Assembly: GCA_015057625.1 (NCBI GenBank)
Contig: SVDZ01000018.1
Coordinates: forward strand, 1 to 45,468
From: Lachnospiraceae bacterium
Lineage (GTDB): Bacteria > Bacillota > Clostridia > Lachnospirales > Lachnospiraceae
DNA length: 45,468 bases
Reading direction: 5' to 3'
Of the stretch, positions 16,948-25,612 are shown piece after piece; the stretch's first letter is position 1, and each line of letters opens with the position of its first letter. Made by a program: the position numbers and the translations under genes. The notes beneath the pieces are model-generated. The model had not been told where the DNA came from and did no database searches. It was given only the letters and a program-made list of their open reading frames with translations.

Positions 16948-17569
16948 AACGCTTCACGTTTTTTTTTCGCCAATTGTGGCCCGTTACAATTATGCAAGAA
17001 AAGTATCTCGATGGAGAAAAATGAATGCTCACAACAGTACAATAATTAGTGAATGGTGCCCGATTGATAAGGTTACCGTAGGAAAGCATACTTATGGAAA
17101 AATCAATGCACATTGGTATGGCCAGTCAGATGAACGAATTGAGATTGGAAACTATTGTTCTATTGCAGGAGAAGTCCATTTTGTAATGGGAGGGGAGCAT
17201 GATTACAAAAGAATATCGACATTTCCTTTCTCTGAAAAAGTATTTCATGACGGAATTGATGGAATATGCAAAGGTCCAATTATTATCGAGGATGATGTGT
17301 GGATTGGATTTGGTGTCATAATATTGTCGGGTGTAAGAATTGGGAAGGGCAGTGTTATTGCTGCTGGAAGTATAGTCACCAAAGATGTTCCGCCTTATTC
17401 CATTTGGATTGGGAATAGCGTTAAGAAAAAACGTTTTTCCGATGCTATTATTTCTGAATTGAGCAAAATTGACTATTCATCGTTAGCGTGTGACAAATAT
17501 AAGTTATTTATTGATACAAGAATTACTGAGGAAAATGTAGGTTTAGTTGTAGAAAAACTGTTGAATTGA
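16928..17569 (+). CDS. Hexapeptide acetyltransferase (CatB/XAT-like)
   Basis: A 213-residue left-handed beta-helix acyltransferase, CoA-dependent, probably O-acetylating a sugar of the repeat unit. IEIGNYCSIAGEVHFVMGGEHDY includes the catalytic His (H91) of the xenobiotic acetyltransferase group, and GPIIIEDDVWIGFGVIILSGVRIGKGSVIAAGSIVTKDVPPYSIWIG is the classical hexapeptide run. An N-terminal extension of about 45 residues precedes the helix. It overlaps the previous gene by 20 bp. An inverted repeat and a T9 tract lie within its first 14 codons. Confidence 0.85.
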   Translation: MKKRAFETLHVFFSPIVARYNYARKVSRWRKMNAHNSTIISEWCPIDKVTVGKHTYGKINAHWYGQSDERIEIGNYCSIAGEVHFVMGGEHDYKRISTFPFSEKVFHDGIDGICKGPIIIEDDVWIGFGVIILSGVRIGKGSVIAAGSIVTKDVPPYSIWIGNSVKKKRFSDAIISELSKIDYSSLACDKYKLFIDTRITEENVGLVVEKLLN

Positions 17570-17576
17570 GGATTTT

Positions 17577-17936
17577 GTGAGTAAGAAAACGTATTATGAT
17601 AAACTGGATGTTATTAAAGGATTTGCTATAATACTAGTGATTTTAGGACATTGTATTCAATGTGGTAGTGGGATAATAGTTTTTAGCTTTTGCTCAATTA
17701 TGCCAGAATACGAGTTCTTATTTTTAAAAGAGATGGGACAGGAATCAGGTGGAATATATATTCTTCAAACATGGGCGAATGCGGTAATGATACGTTTCCT
17801 GCATGGGGTGAATCATAGTGTTCTACTAAACGTGGTTGAAGCGGGCATGGTCTGCTGTGTTTGCTATTTTGGGGTAAAAGCTATTTCACGAAATAGCTTT
17901 TTGGCATTAATACTATTTGGAAAAAGAGGTGCTTAG
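17577..17936 (+). pseudogene. Internally deleted acyltransferase-3 (O-acetyltransferase) remnant
   Basis: A 119-codon frame starting at GTG with GAGG upstream. The first 25 residues (YYDKLDVIKGFAIILVILGHCIQ) are the typical N-terminus of membrane acyltransferase-3 proteins (PF01757), including the helix-1 His. From about residue 50 the sequence instead matches the end of such proteins: a GIYILQ motif, one more hydrophobic helix, and a C-terminal LFGKR. Intact members are about 330-370 residues, so roughly 220 residues with most membrane helices are missing. The frame is kept across the junction. It is unlikely to be an active enzyme. Confidence 0.7.
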
Positions 17937-17937
17937 T

Positions 17938-18834
17938 ATGAGCAAGGTTGCTATAGTTATTTTGGTATATCGCGATAGTGAGTCGGCAATCAATCTGGTG
18001 AATTCAATCAAGAACAAAAGTGTTGTAGATGAGATTATCCTTGTTGATAATTGTTCTCCGGATGACTCTTTTTTGCGTTTAAAGAAGATAGAAGATAGTC
18101 ATGTACATGTAATTCAAACAACAGCAAATGATGGAATAGCAAAAGGAAACAATTATGGAGCTGCCTATGCAAAAGAATTATGTCCAGATGTGGATTACTA
18201 TTTGTTTTCTAATCCAGATGTTATTGTTGATGTTGAAAGTATAAGGAATATGGTTTCCTTCTTGGAGAATAATTCGGATGTTGGGGCAGTTTGTCCAATG
18301 GAATTGACAAAGGAAAAAGAGTTTGCTAGAGACTTTGCATGGCGAATGCCGACGTATTGGACAATGGTAAAAAGTGTTTTGCCGATATATACAAAGCTAA
18401 ATAGTTACAAAAAAGAATTTCTTTGGTTCTATGATGTGGAAGAAGCGACAAAGCAAGAGGTTTTTTACGCAGATGTGTTGATAAGCTGCTTTATAATGGT
18501 TCGACGTACTGCGTATGAATTAGTAGGAGGTTTTTATGAGAAAACCTTCCTGTATAATGAGGAAAACTTTTTGGCATTTCGCTTAAATGAAAACGGAATA
18601 AAACGAGCGGTATTAATGAAATATCCAATAGTTCATCTGGGATGTACTTCAATGCAAAAAACCAACAACAAGTGGGAATGGAAGGCAAGAATACTTTTTG
18701 ATAGTAGTTATATTTTCTTGAGGGATTGCCTGAAGAAATCAAAGATTGCTCTTTGTTTTTTTTCAATGTGCTTCTATTTTGGCGTTTTTGAAAGAAAACT
18801 ATTTAGGCTTCTTAGTGGTAAAGAAATGAACTAA
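17938..18834 (+). CDS. GT2-family glycosyltransferase, WbbL-like
   Basis: A 298-residue GT-A glycosyltransferase. VAIVILVYRDSESAINLV starts the fold, ILVDNCSPDD supplies the nucleotide-binding Asp, NDGIAKGNNYGA and YLFSNPDVIVD (N92-P93-D94 in place of DxD) are the signature of WbbL/RfbF-like rhamnosyl- and deoxyhexosyltransferases. ATG 17938 is chosen because AGAGG lies 8 nt upstream. It begins 1 bp after the acyltransferase remnant. Donor unknown; a 6-deoxy sugar is plausible from the family. Confidence 0.85.
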   Translation: MSKVAIVILVYRDSESAINLVNSIKNKSVVDEIILVDNCSPDDSFLRLKKIEDSHVHVIQTTANDGIAKGNNYGAAYAKELCPDVDYYLFSNPDVIVDVESIRNMVSFLENNSDVGAVCPMELTKEKEFARDFAWRMPTYWTMVKSVLPIYTKLNSYKKEFLWFYDVEEATKQEVFYADVLISCFIMVRRTAYELVGGFYEKTFLYNEENFLAFRLNENGIKRAVLMKYPIVHLGCTSMQKTNNKWEWKARILFDSSYIFLRDCLKKSKIALCFFSMCFYFGVFERKLFRLLSGKEMN

Positions 18835-18869
18835 AACATTATATTATGTTCATGAGGAAGGATAGTAAT

Positions 18870-19703
18870 ATGAAAGTTCTCATTACTGGTGCAAATGGAT
18901 ATTTAGGTCAAGGAGTTGTTAAGCAATTATTGGATCAAGGACATACTGTAATTGCAACAGATTTTTCAACAGAACATGTTGATATCAGAGCAGAACGAAT
19001 TCCAGGAGACTTGTTTAGTATCGATAATCCATATGAATATTATGGTAAGCCAGATGTTCTTGTTCATCTTGCTTGGAGAGATGGATTTGTGCATTTCTCA
19101 GATGCGCACGTTGAGGATATGCCCAAACACTATGATTTTATAAAGAAATTTGTTAATACTGATATCAGTTTAATATCTGTAATGGGGTCTATGCATGAAG
19201 TTGGATTTTATGAAGGCTGTATTAGGGAAGATACCCCATGTAATCCTGTTACACCATATGGGATTAGTAAGAATGCACTTCGTCTTCTTACAGAAATGCT
19301 TTGTAAACAGTCAAATAAACCATTTGTGTGGCTGAGAGGATATTATATTGTTGGAAACAATTCAAGAGGATCTTCGATATTTGCCAAAATAGTAGCCGCT
19401 GAAGAAGCAGGTGAATCAGAGTTCCCTTTTACAAAAGGACAGAATCAGTTTGACTTTTTGAATTATGAAGATTTTTGTTATTATGTATCAAGGGCTGTAT
19501 GTCAGACCCAAGTGCAGGGCGTTGTGGAAATATGTTCTGGTCAGCCCGAAAAATTGGCAGACCGAGTAGAACGATTTATTCGGGATAATAAATACAAAGT
19601 ACGCTTAAAGTATGGTGTATATCCAGATCGTGTATATGAATCTAAAGCGGTCTGGGGAGATAGAACAAAGATAGATTATATTCTTGAAAATTGTAATAGA
19701 TAG
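18870..19703 (+). CDS. NAD-dependent epimerase/dehydratase-type SDR
   Basis: A 277-residue extended SDR with LITGANGYLGQG at 4-15 and a YGISK catalytic pair (in TPYGISKNALRLL). The Ser-containing strand reads ISVMGSMHEVG. AGGAAGG is 8 nt before ATG 18870; an upstream in-frame ATG at 18846 lacks one. Substrate is not clear. It sits directly before the PtmE-like nucleotidyltransferase and the NeuD/B/C-like genes, so it may modify a precursor of that sugar or of a 4-keto sugar, but this is only positional evidence. Confidence 0.7.
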   Translation: MKVLITGANGYLGQGVVKQLLDQGHTVIATDFSTEHVDIRAERIPGDLFSIDNPYEYYGKPDVLVHLAWRDGFVHFSDAHVEDMPKHYDFIKKFVNTDISLISVMGSMHEVGFYEGCIREDTPCNPVTPYGISKNALRLLTEMLCKQSNKPFVWLRGYYIVGNNSRGSSIFAKIVAAEEAGESEFPFTKGQNQFDFLNYEDFCYYVSRAVCQTQVQGVVEICSGQPEKLADRVERFIRDNKYKVRLKYGVYPDRVYESKAVWGDRTKIDYILENCNR

Positions 19704-19734
19704 AAATACATTCTTTTATACTAAGGACGGATTG

Positions 19735-20781
19735 ATGATGGGTGATATGATAAAGTTTGTAAGTGAATCAAATATAACCATCGCTGAAGTGATGCAGCAA
19801 ATTAATAATAATAATGGTGGGATTCTTTTTTTTACAAATAAAGAACATAAACTCGTTGGGTGTATTACGGATGGTGACATCAGAAGATATCTCTTATCTG
19901 GAGGGAACATTTCCGATAATGTGTTTTCTGCTGCAAACAGTACTCCACAATTTGCGACTACTAAAGCAGAGGCAAAACGTTTGTATAAGACGAATAATGG
20001 AAAAGCAATTCCGATTTTGAATGAAACCGGTGAAATAGTATCGATCTATATGGGGAAGGAGATGACTGGTGCCCCAAAGAATCCAATTCGGATACCGGTT
20101 GTTATAAATGCAGGGGGTAAAGGTACGAGATTGGATCCGTATACCAGAGTGTTGCCTAAGCCTCTAATCCCGGTTGGTGAATTGCCAATTATAGAGTTGA
20201 TTATGAAAGAATATCAAAACTATGATTGTAAGGATTTTCATATCATTGTTAATTATAAGCGTGAATTAATGAAAGCATATTTTTATGAGTGTGATGAGCA
20301 ATATAATATTACTTGGCATGATGAAGATATACCACTGGGTACTGGTGGTGGCTTAAGCTTACTGCGGGGAAAGATGAATACAACTTTCTTTTTTGCAAAT
20401 TGTGATGCACTTTTGACTTCAGACTATGAGGACATGCTAAAGTTTCATCGTGAAAATGGAAATGTGATTACAATGATTTGTGCATATAAGAACCTTAGCA
20501 TTCCTTATGGTGTTGTTGAGATGGGAAAAGATGGTGTTATTGAGAAGATGACAGAGAAACCTTCTATGTCATTTTTAACTAACACAGGAATCTATATTGT
20601 TGAACCAGAAGTGATAGATGATATTGAGGATGGTGAGGTAATAGGGTTCCCGGATATTATAGAACGTGAAAAGGCAAAAGGAAAGAAGGTTGCTGCCTAT
20701 CCTATTTCTGAAAATGACTGGATGGATATGGGACAATTACCGGAATTGGAGAAGATGCGCATTAAACTCTATGGAGAATAG
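19735..20781 (+). CDS. CBS-domain nucleotidyltransferase, PtmE-like
   Basis: A 348-residue protein with two parts: a CBS-pair domain (about 10-115, with GCITDGDIRRYLL) and a sugar-1-phosphate nucleotidyltransferase domain starting at 120, with NAGGKGTRLDPYTRVLPKPL as the nucleotide-binding signature. This architecture matches PtmE of Campylobacter, a guanylyltransferase that makes the GDP-hexosamine precursor of legionaminic acid. AAGGA is 7 nt before ATG 19735; the longer frame to TTG 19684 would overlap the preceding gene and has no ribosome binding site. The three following genes encode matching later steps. Confidence 0.8.
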   Translation: MMGDMIKFVSESNITIAEVMQQINNNNGGILFFTNKEHKLVGCITDGDIRRYLLSGGNISDNVFSAANSTPQFATTKAEAKRLYKTNNGKAIPILNETGEIVSIYMGKEMTGAPKNPIRIPVVINAGGKGTRLDPYTRVLPKPLIPVGELPIIELIMKEYQNYDCKDFHIIVNYKRELMKAYFYECDEQYNITWHDEDIPLGTGGGLSLLRGKMNTTFFFANCDALLTSDYEDMLKFHRENGNVITMICAYKNLSIPYGVVEMGKDGVIEKMTEKPSMSFLTNTGIYIVEPEVIDDIEDGEVIGFPDIIEREKAKGKKVAAYPISENDWMDMGQLPELEKMRIKLYGE

Positions 20782-20796
20782 AGAGGGTTATAAAGC

Positions 20797-21426
20797 ATGG
20801 GAAGAAAACTATTGTTAATCGGGGGCGGCGGACATTGCAGATCTGTTATCGACAGTGCCTTGGCCCTGAGTATATTTGAACAGGTTGGAATAGTGGATAC
20901 CAAGGCAGATGATTGCCTTGGTGTGACAATTGTGGGACGGGATGAAGACATCCCGTCACTTGTTATGTCTGGGTGGACAGATGCTTTTGTTACGGTAGGC
21001 AGTATCGGAGATACAAGTGCGAGAAGACGATTATATGAGTTAGCAGCAAAAGCTAATTTAAATATGCCCGCAATTATTGATCCAAGTGCTATTGTTGCAG
21101 CGAATGCTAAGATAGAATCTGGTGCATATGTGGGTAAGGGAGCAATTATAAACACCAATGCATGGGTGGGGACTGGTGCGATTATCAATACAGGGGCTAT
21201 CGTTGAACATGATTGCATGATAGGCGATTTTTCACATGTTAGTCCTGGCGCAACGGTTTGCGGCCAGGTAACAGTAGGAAATGATTCCCATATTGGAGCA
21301 GGAAGTGTGGTGCGCCAAGGGTCTGTGATTGGACATCATGTGCTTGTTGGGGCAGGAAGCATTGTAGTGTCGGATTTGCCAGATGAAGTAACAGCATATG
21401 GAAATCCCTGTAAGGTGGTAAAATAA
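20797..21426 (+). CDS. NeuD/PglD/LegH-like sugar acyltransferase
   Basis: A 209-residue two-domain protein. The N-terminal Rossmann-like part starts KLLLIGGGGHCRSVIDSA, the hallmark of the NeuD/PglD family. The C-terminal part is a left-handed beta-helix with many hexapeptides and VEHDCMIGDFSHVSPGA, in which the His residues are catalytic in PglD. In a legionaminic acid pathway the LegH step N-acetylates the 4-amino-6-deoxy-HexNAc nucleotide made by the aminotransferase; a NeuD-type O-acetylation role is the alternative. The stop codon directly abuts the next start. GAGAGGG ribosome binding site. Confidence 0.8.
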   Translation: MGRKLLLIGGGGHCRSVIDSALALSIFEQVGIVDTKADDCLGVTIVGRDEDIPSLVMSGWTDAFVTVGSIGDTSARRRLYELAAKANLNMPAIIDPSAIVAANAKIESGAYVGKGAIINTNAWVGTGAIINTGAIVEHDCMIGDFSHVSPGATVCGQVTVGNDSHIGAGSVVRQGSVIGHHVLVGAGSIVVSDLPDEVTAYGNPCKVVK

Positions 21427-22419
21427 ATGAGTGTATATATCATAGCAGAAGCGGGTGTTAATCATAATGGCAGTTTTGAGCTGGCGTGTCAGTTGGTTGA
21501 CGCCGCAAAGGCTGCGGGTGCAGATTGCATTAAGTTTCAAACATTTAAGGCAGAGAAGCTAGTGTCGCATAATGCGAAGAAAGCAGAGTATCAGAAAGCT
21601 ACAACAGGAGATTCTTCACAGCAGGAGATGCTCAAAAAGCTAGAATTATCATATGATCAATTCATCGACCTAAAAAAGTATTGTGAACAGGAAGGAATAT
21701 GCTTTTTATCTACTCCATTTGATTTTGACAGCATCAAGTTTCTTGATTCGCTAGATATGCCATTTTGGAAGATACCATCTGGGGAGATTACAAACTATCC
21801 ATATCTTGTTGCATTAGCTAAGACAGGTAAGCCGGTAGTTATGTCTACTGGGATGTGTGAGATGCATGAGATACATGAGGCGATTAGTGTATTAAGAGCG
21901 AATGGTGTAGGAGATATTAAACTCCTTCATTGTAATACAGAGTATCCAACTCCATATGAAGATGTAAATCTGAACGCAATGAAGACAATACGAGAAGAAT
22001 ATGGATTAGAAGTGGGGTATTCAGATCACACAAGGGGAATAGAAATCCCGGTGGCGGCCGTTGCTATGGGAGCAACAATTATTGAAAAACATTTTACACT
22101 AGATCGAAACATGGAAGGCCCTGATCATAAGGCAAGTCTTGAACCGGATGAATTAAAAGCAATGGTAGAAAGTGTTCGTCATGTTGAAAAGGCATTAGGA
22201 AATGGCGTGAAAGAGCCTTCAGTATCCGAAAAAAAGAATATCAATGTCGCTCGAAAGAGCATTGTAGCTAGTAGAACAATAGAGGTTGGAGAAGTCTTCT
22301 CTGAAAATAATCTCACGGTGAAGCGGCCCGGAGATGGTATTAGCCCAATGCGTTGGAATGAAGTGATTGGTCAAGTGGCAAAGCGTAGATATGAAGAGGA
22401 TGAACAGATAGAATTATGA
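21427..22419 (+). CDS. neuB: Nonulosonic acid synthase (NeuB/LegI family)
   Basis: A 330-residue enzyme that condenses a 2-acetamido-mannose-type sugar with phosphoenolpyruvate to form a nine-carbon keto acid. The N-terminal TIM barrel opens with VYIIAEAGVNHNGSFELA and IKFQTFKAEKLV, and contains MSTGM, LLHCNTEYPTP and GYSDHTRGIEIPVAA. The C-terminal SAF (antifreeze-like) domain from about 275 has RKSIVASRTIEVGEVFSENNLTVKRPGDGI. PtmE- and LegC-like genes in the locus favour a legionaminic acid synthase (LegI) over N-acetylneuraminate synthase. AAGGTGG precedes the start. Confidence 0.92.
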   Translation: MSVYIIAEAGVNHNGSFELACQLVDAAKAAGADCIKFQTFKAEKLVSHNAKKAEYQKATTGDSSQQEMLKKLELSYDQFIDLKKYCEQEGICFLSTPFDFDSIKFLDSLDMPFWKIPSGEITNYPYLVALAKTGKPVVMSTGMCEMHEIHEAISVLRANGVGDIKLLHCNTEYPTPYEDVNLNAMKTIREEYGLEVGYSDHTRGIEIPVAAVAMGATIIEKHFTLDRNMEGPDHKASLEPDELKAMVESVRHVEKALGNGVKEPSVSEKKNINVARKSIVASRTIEVGEVFSENNLTVKRPGDGISPMRWNEVIGQVAKRRYEEDEQIEL

Positions 22420-23594
22420 AAAGGATAGCAGTAGTAACCGCTACTCGAGCTGAATACGGTTTATTAGCACCTGTAATTAAAGAGTTGCGAAAAGAAGAGT
22501 CAGATACATTTCACGTGGACTTGATTGTGACAGGTACTCATCTTAGTGAAAAGTATGGAAACACAATCGATGAAATCATAAATGACAATGTGCGTGTGGA
22601 TTATCAGGTGCCAGTTTCTGTAAAATCAGAGACAGAATTAGATATCTCTAGTAACCAAGCGGAAGTGCTGGTGAAATTTACGGAATTGTTTATGCGGCAG
22701 AAATATGATGGCATCGTTTTGCTGGGCGACCGTTATGAAACTCTTGCTGTTGCTATTGCTGCTGGTAATACGCGGACACCAATTTTTCATCTTTGTGGTG
22801 GGGATACAACTGAAGGTGCAATTGATGAATGGATTCGCCATTCAATTACGAAGATGAGCTATTTGCATTTTGTAACAAATGAGGATAGTAGACGTAGAGT
22901 AATCCAGATGGGTGAATCCCCAGATCGTGTCTTTAATTATGGGTCAACAAGTATTGATAATGTTTTACGTGTGGCGGATATGACAAAAGAAGAAGCGCTT
23001 GGTAGTATTGGCTTAAAAATGTGTAAATATGCGCTTTGTACATATCATCCGGTAACTATGGAGAATAGCTCTATTGATGAACAAATGGATGAGTTCCTGA
23101 AGGCAATTCAAACTTTCCCAGAAATAGAATTCATAGTTACGAAGTCAAATGCAGATCAAGGTGGTGCTCGTATTAATGAACTGCTGGATGAAGCAGCTGA
23201 ACGTATCGGTAATTTGCATGTATATACTTCATTAGGTGTGAGAAGATATTTGTCGTTAATGAAATATGCAGAATTTGTTCTCGGGAATTCATCAAGTGGA
23301 ATCATTGAGACTCCTGTATTCCATGTTCCGACAGTAAATGTAGGAGCTCGTCAGAAGGGAAGGCTACAGGCGGAAAACATCATTAATTGTAATGATAGCT
23401 GTCAGGATATATGCAATGCTATTAAAATGGTCAGGGAAAATGCTTTTATTGAGGCTTGCAGAAAATGTAGTAGTTATTACGGCACTGGAAGTGCTGCAAG
23501 CAGAATTGCGGCGAAAATAGTTGAAGAAGTATCAGATAGTCGAATTAATATAATGAAAACATTTTACATTGAGAATGCTTATAATTGTGAATAA
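22416..23594 (+). CDS. neuC: Hydrolysing NDP-sugar 2-epimerase (NeuC/LegG family)
   Basis: A 392-residue enzyme that removes the nucleotide and inverts C2, giving the manno-configured substrate of the NeuB/LegI enzyme. It has VVTATRAEYGLLAPVI at the N-terminus, LLGDRYETLAVAIAA, and HLCGGDTTEGAIDEWIRHSITKMSYLHF, the signature of NeuC-type hydrolysing enzymes, and GNSSSGIIETP in the C-terminal half. It overlaps the synthase gene as ATGA. With PtmE upstream, the substrate is probably a GDP- or UDP-2,4-diacetamido-2,4,6-trideoxyglucose rather than UDP-GlcNAc; that is inference. Confidence 0.9.
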   Translation: MKRIAVVTATRAEYGLLAPVIKELRKEESDTFHVDLIVTGTHLSEKYGNTIDEIINDNVRVDYQVPVSVKSETELDISSNQAEVLVKFTELFMRQKYDGIVLLGDRYETLAVAIAAGNTRTPIFHLCGGDTTEGAIDEWIRHSITKMSYLHFVTNEDSRRRVIQMGESPDRVFNYGSTSIDNVLRVADMTKEEALGSIGLKMCKYALCTYHPVTMENSSIDEQMDEFLKAIQTFPEIEFIVTKSNADQGGARINELLDEAAERIGNLHVYTSLGVRRYLSLMKYAEFVLGNSSSGIIETPVFHVPTVNVGARQKGRLQAENIINCNDSCQDICNAIKMVRENAFIEACRKCSSYYGTGSAASRIAAKIVEEVSDSRINIMKTFYIENAYNCE

Positions 23595-23686
23595 TAATAT
23601 GTCTAATACAAGTAATCGTGTACTCGGAGCATATATTATGCCTTTATTAAAAAAACAAAAGACTATGAAAAGTGGGAGAATAACGA

Positions 23687-25591
23687 GTGATAAACATATT
23701 TAGTTTGGGAAACAAAGAGAAAGCATTATTAATTGTTACTTATATAATTGTAGGTGCTTCAATTTTGTATGCGATACTACCCATGCTTGTTTACAGAGGG
23801 GATTATGTATTCACAATACATGATGGATTGGACGGCTATGGTGGTGTCGTTCAGTACATACATGACAACGGTCTCTCACTTATCATGAATTTGGGTGTAG
23901 ATTTTAATAATGCAGACTTGTCGTCATATTTCTATATATTATCTTGTGATGCATATACTATTTTATGCTGTGTTTTTGGCCTTGTGACAGGTCAGATTAT
24001 CAATAGGATAATTGGTGTTCTTATTGGATTCTTTTCAATGAGACTATTTTTAAATAAAGTATTTCCGCCGGCGGATATGATGCATAGATGTTGTATCCTG
24101 ATTGCGTCAGCGGCATATGCAGTGACACCTATTGCACCGAACAGGATTATAGCATTTGCTACTTTGCCGCTGGCAGTTTTGTTGTATTTAGAGTTAAAAG
24201 ATAATGAGAAGTTTTCAAAACTGACGCTTCTTGCATTTTTTATTCCGTTTTTTTCACTTTTTGCTGGAGCGGTAGTTTTTATTATTGGATTTTGGACCTT
24301 TTTTATGATGGTCCATTTTGTTATGAAAAAGAGCGTTAATAAAAACCTTGTCATAGGATTTATTCTCATGGTTTTTTCTGCAATTATCGTGAATCGCTCG
24401 TATTTTATCATGGCGTTTGGTGATAACAACCGGAGGTTGTTGTCAAGATTATATCACAATGATTTTTGGACCCCCTTTAAAAACTATTTATTAGATGGGC
24501 AATATCATTCGTCTGGCTTACAAGGACTATTGATGCTGGCGGTGTTATTATTGATGACGGCATGGATGCTTTGTTATCGGCTTGAAAATGCTAATGATAT
24601 AACAAGTGAATATAAGAAAAGTGCTATTTTGATTATAGCAGGATGGGTGCTGTGGTTTGGGTCTGCTCTTTTGCTTGCGGCAAGGGAAGCAGGATTGGAA
24701 ACAGGTATAATATTTATAGATGGATTTGCATGGGGTAGATTAATTGGGTTTATGAGACCTGCTTGGTATATCATGATAATTTCATTTGTTGCTATAAAAC
24801 CTAAGGAAAAGATTTTTAAAAACAATGTAACTGGTGGAATTGCAGGAGTAGTCTTAGGAATATTTGTATGGTATGGATTGAGACTTTTCCTTGGCAGTGG
24901 TTACACTACAACGTTAGTAAAGTTTCAATACGTAGAACTATGTGCAAAATTAGGTTTTTTATTATTCTCTATTCTTATATTTACATCGTACAATCTTAGA
25001 GAATACTTAATATATGTATTGTTATGTATCCAGATGGTTTATGTGATGATTTCTTCGACGATATATAATGACACCGGAATAACTTTAATTGCCAAAATTA
25101 CGGATGATAGATCAGATGGTTCTATTACCCTTAATGAGTTCTATTCTACAGAACTGTTTGATGAAATAAAAAAAGATATTGCTTATGATGGAGAACTAGT
25201 TGCAGCCTATGGATATCACCCGGCGGTGCTCCAGTATAATGGATTTCATACTATAGATAGATATGAGTCTGTTCACTCTATGAAAATGCAGGATGAGTTT
25301 CGAGAAATAATAGCGCCTGCTTTGGAAAAATATCCTAATTATAAAGAGTACTATGATGGATGGGGAGGAAGAATGTATTTATATGGAGAACTGGGATACG
25401 GAAATACTAGAGTTAAAGATCTTGGTGAATATCCACTCTATATCAACACAGATGCTTTCAAAAAATATGGTGGTCGATATATTCTGTCCAAGGCTGTAAT
25501 AAGCAATGCCAAAGAAATAAACTTGAAATTAGTCAATGATTATAGCATGGAAGACAGCATATATCATATTTTCCTTTACGAAGTAAAATAA
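23687..25591 (+). CDS. DUF6044-like polytopic membrane protein, probable GT-C fold
   Basis: A 634-residue membrane protein with about 11-12 helices and a soluble C-terminal tail of about 150 residues. The first external loop contains FTIHDGLDGYGGVVQY (H45-D46, D49), the pattern of DUF6044 (YkoS-like) proteins, and an acidic residue in this loop is the usual catalytic position of GT-C glycosyltransferases. The GTG start has GGGAG 8 nt upstream. It follows the NeuC gene after 92 bp that hold nothing recognisable, and precedes a polyprenyl-phosphate GT2. It probably uses a lipid-linked sugar on the outer face, but no activity is known to me for this family. Confidence 0.65.
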   Translation: MINIFSLGNKEKALLIVTYIIVGASILYAILPMLVYRGDYVFTIHDGLDGYGGVVQYIHDNGLSLIMNLGVDFNNADLSSYFYILSCDAYTILCCVFGLVTGQIINRIIGVLIGFFSMRLFLNKVFPPADMMHRCCILIASAAYAVTPIAPNRIIAFATLPLAVLLYLELKDNEKFSKLTLLAFFIPFFSLFAGAVVFIIGFWTFFMMVHFVMKKSVNKNLVIGFILMVFSAIIVNRSYFIMAFGDNNRRLLSRLYHNDFWTPFKNYLLDGQYHSSGLQGLLMLAVLLLMTAWMLCYRLENANDITSEYKKSAILIIAGWVLWFGSALLLAAREAGLETGIIFIDGFAWGRLIGFMRPAWYIMIISFVAIKPKEKIFKNNVTGGIAGVVLGIFVWYGLRLFLGSGYTTTLVKFQYVELCAKLGFLLFSILIFTSYNLREYLIYVLLCIQMVYVMISSTIYNDTGITLIAKITDDRSDGSITLNEFYSTELFDEIKKDIAYDGELVAAYGYHPAVLQYNGFHTIDRYESVHSMKMQDEFREIIAPALEKYPNYKEYYDGWGGRMYLYGELGYGNTRVKDLGEYPLYINTDAFKKYGGRYILSKAVISNAKEINLKLVNDYSMEDSIYHIFLYEVK

Positions 25592-25612
25592 GCGTGGGAG
25601 GTAAGATTAATA

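Noticed and set aside
20769..21218. A 149-codon minus-strand frame opposite the NeuD/LegH-like gene
   Set aside because: It is a repetitive Ala/Pro/Ile shadow of the hexapeptide repeats on the plus strand, with no ribosome binding site.
23992..24429. A 145-codon minus-strand frame opposite the DUF6044-like gene
   Set aside because: Its composition is that of a complement of membrane-helix codons; no motif or start signal is seen.
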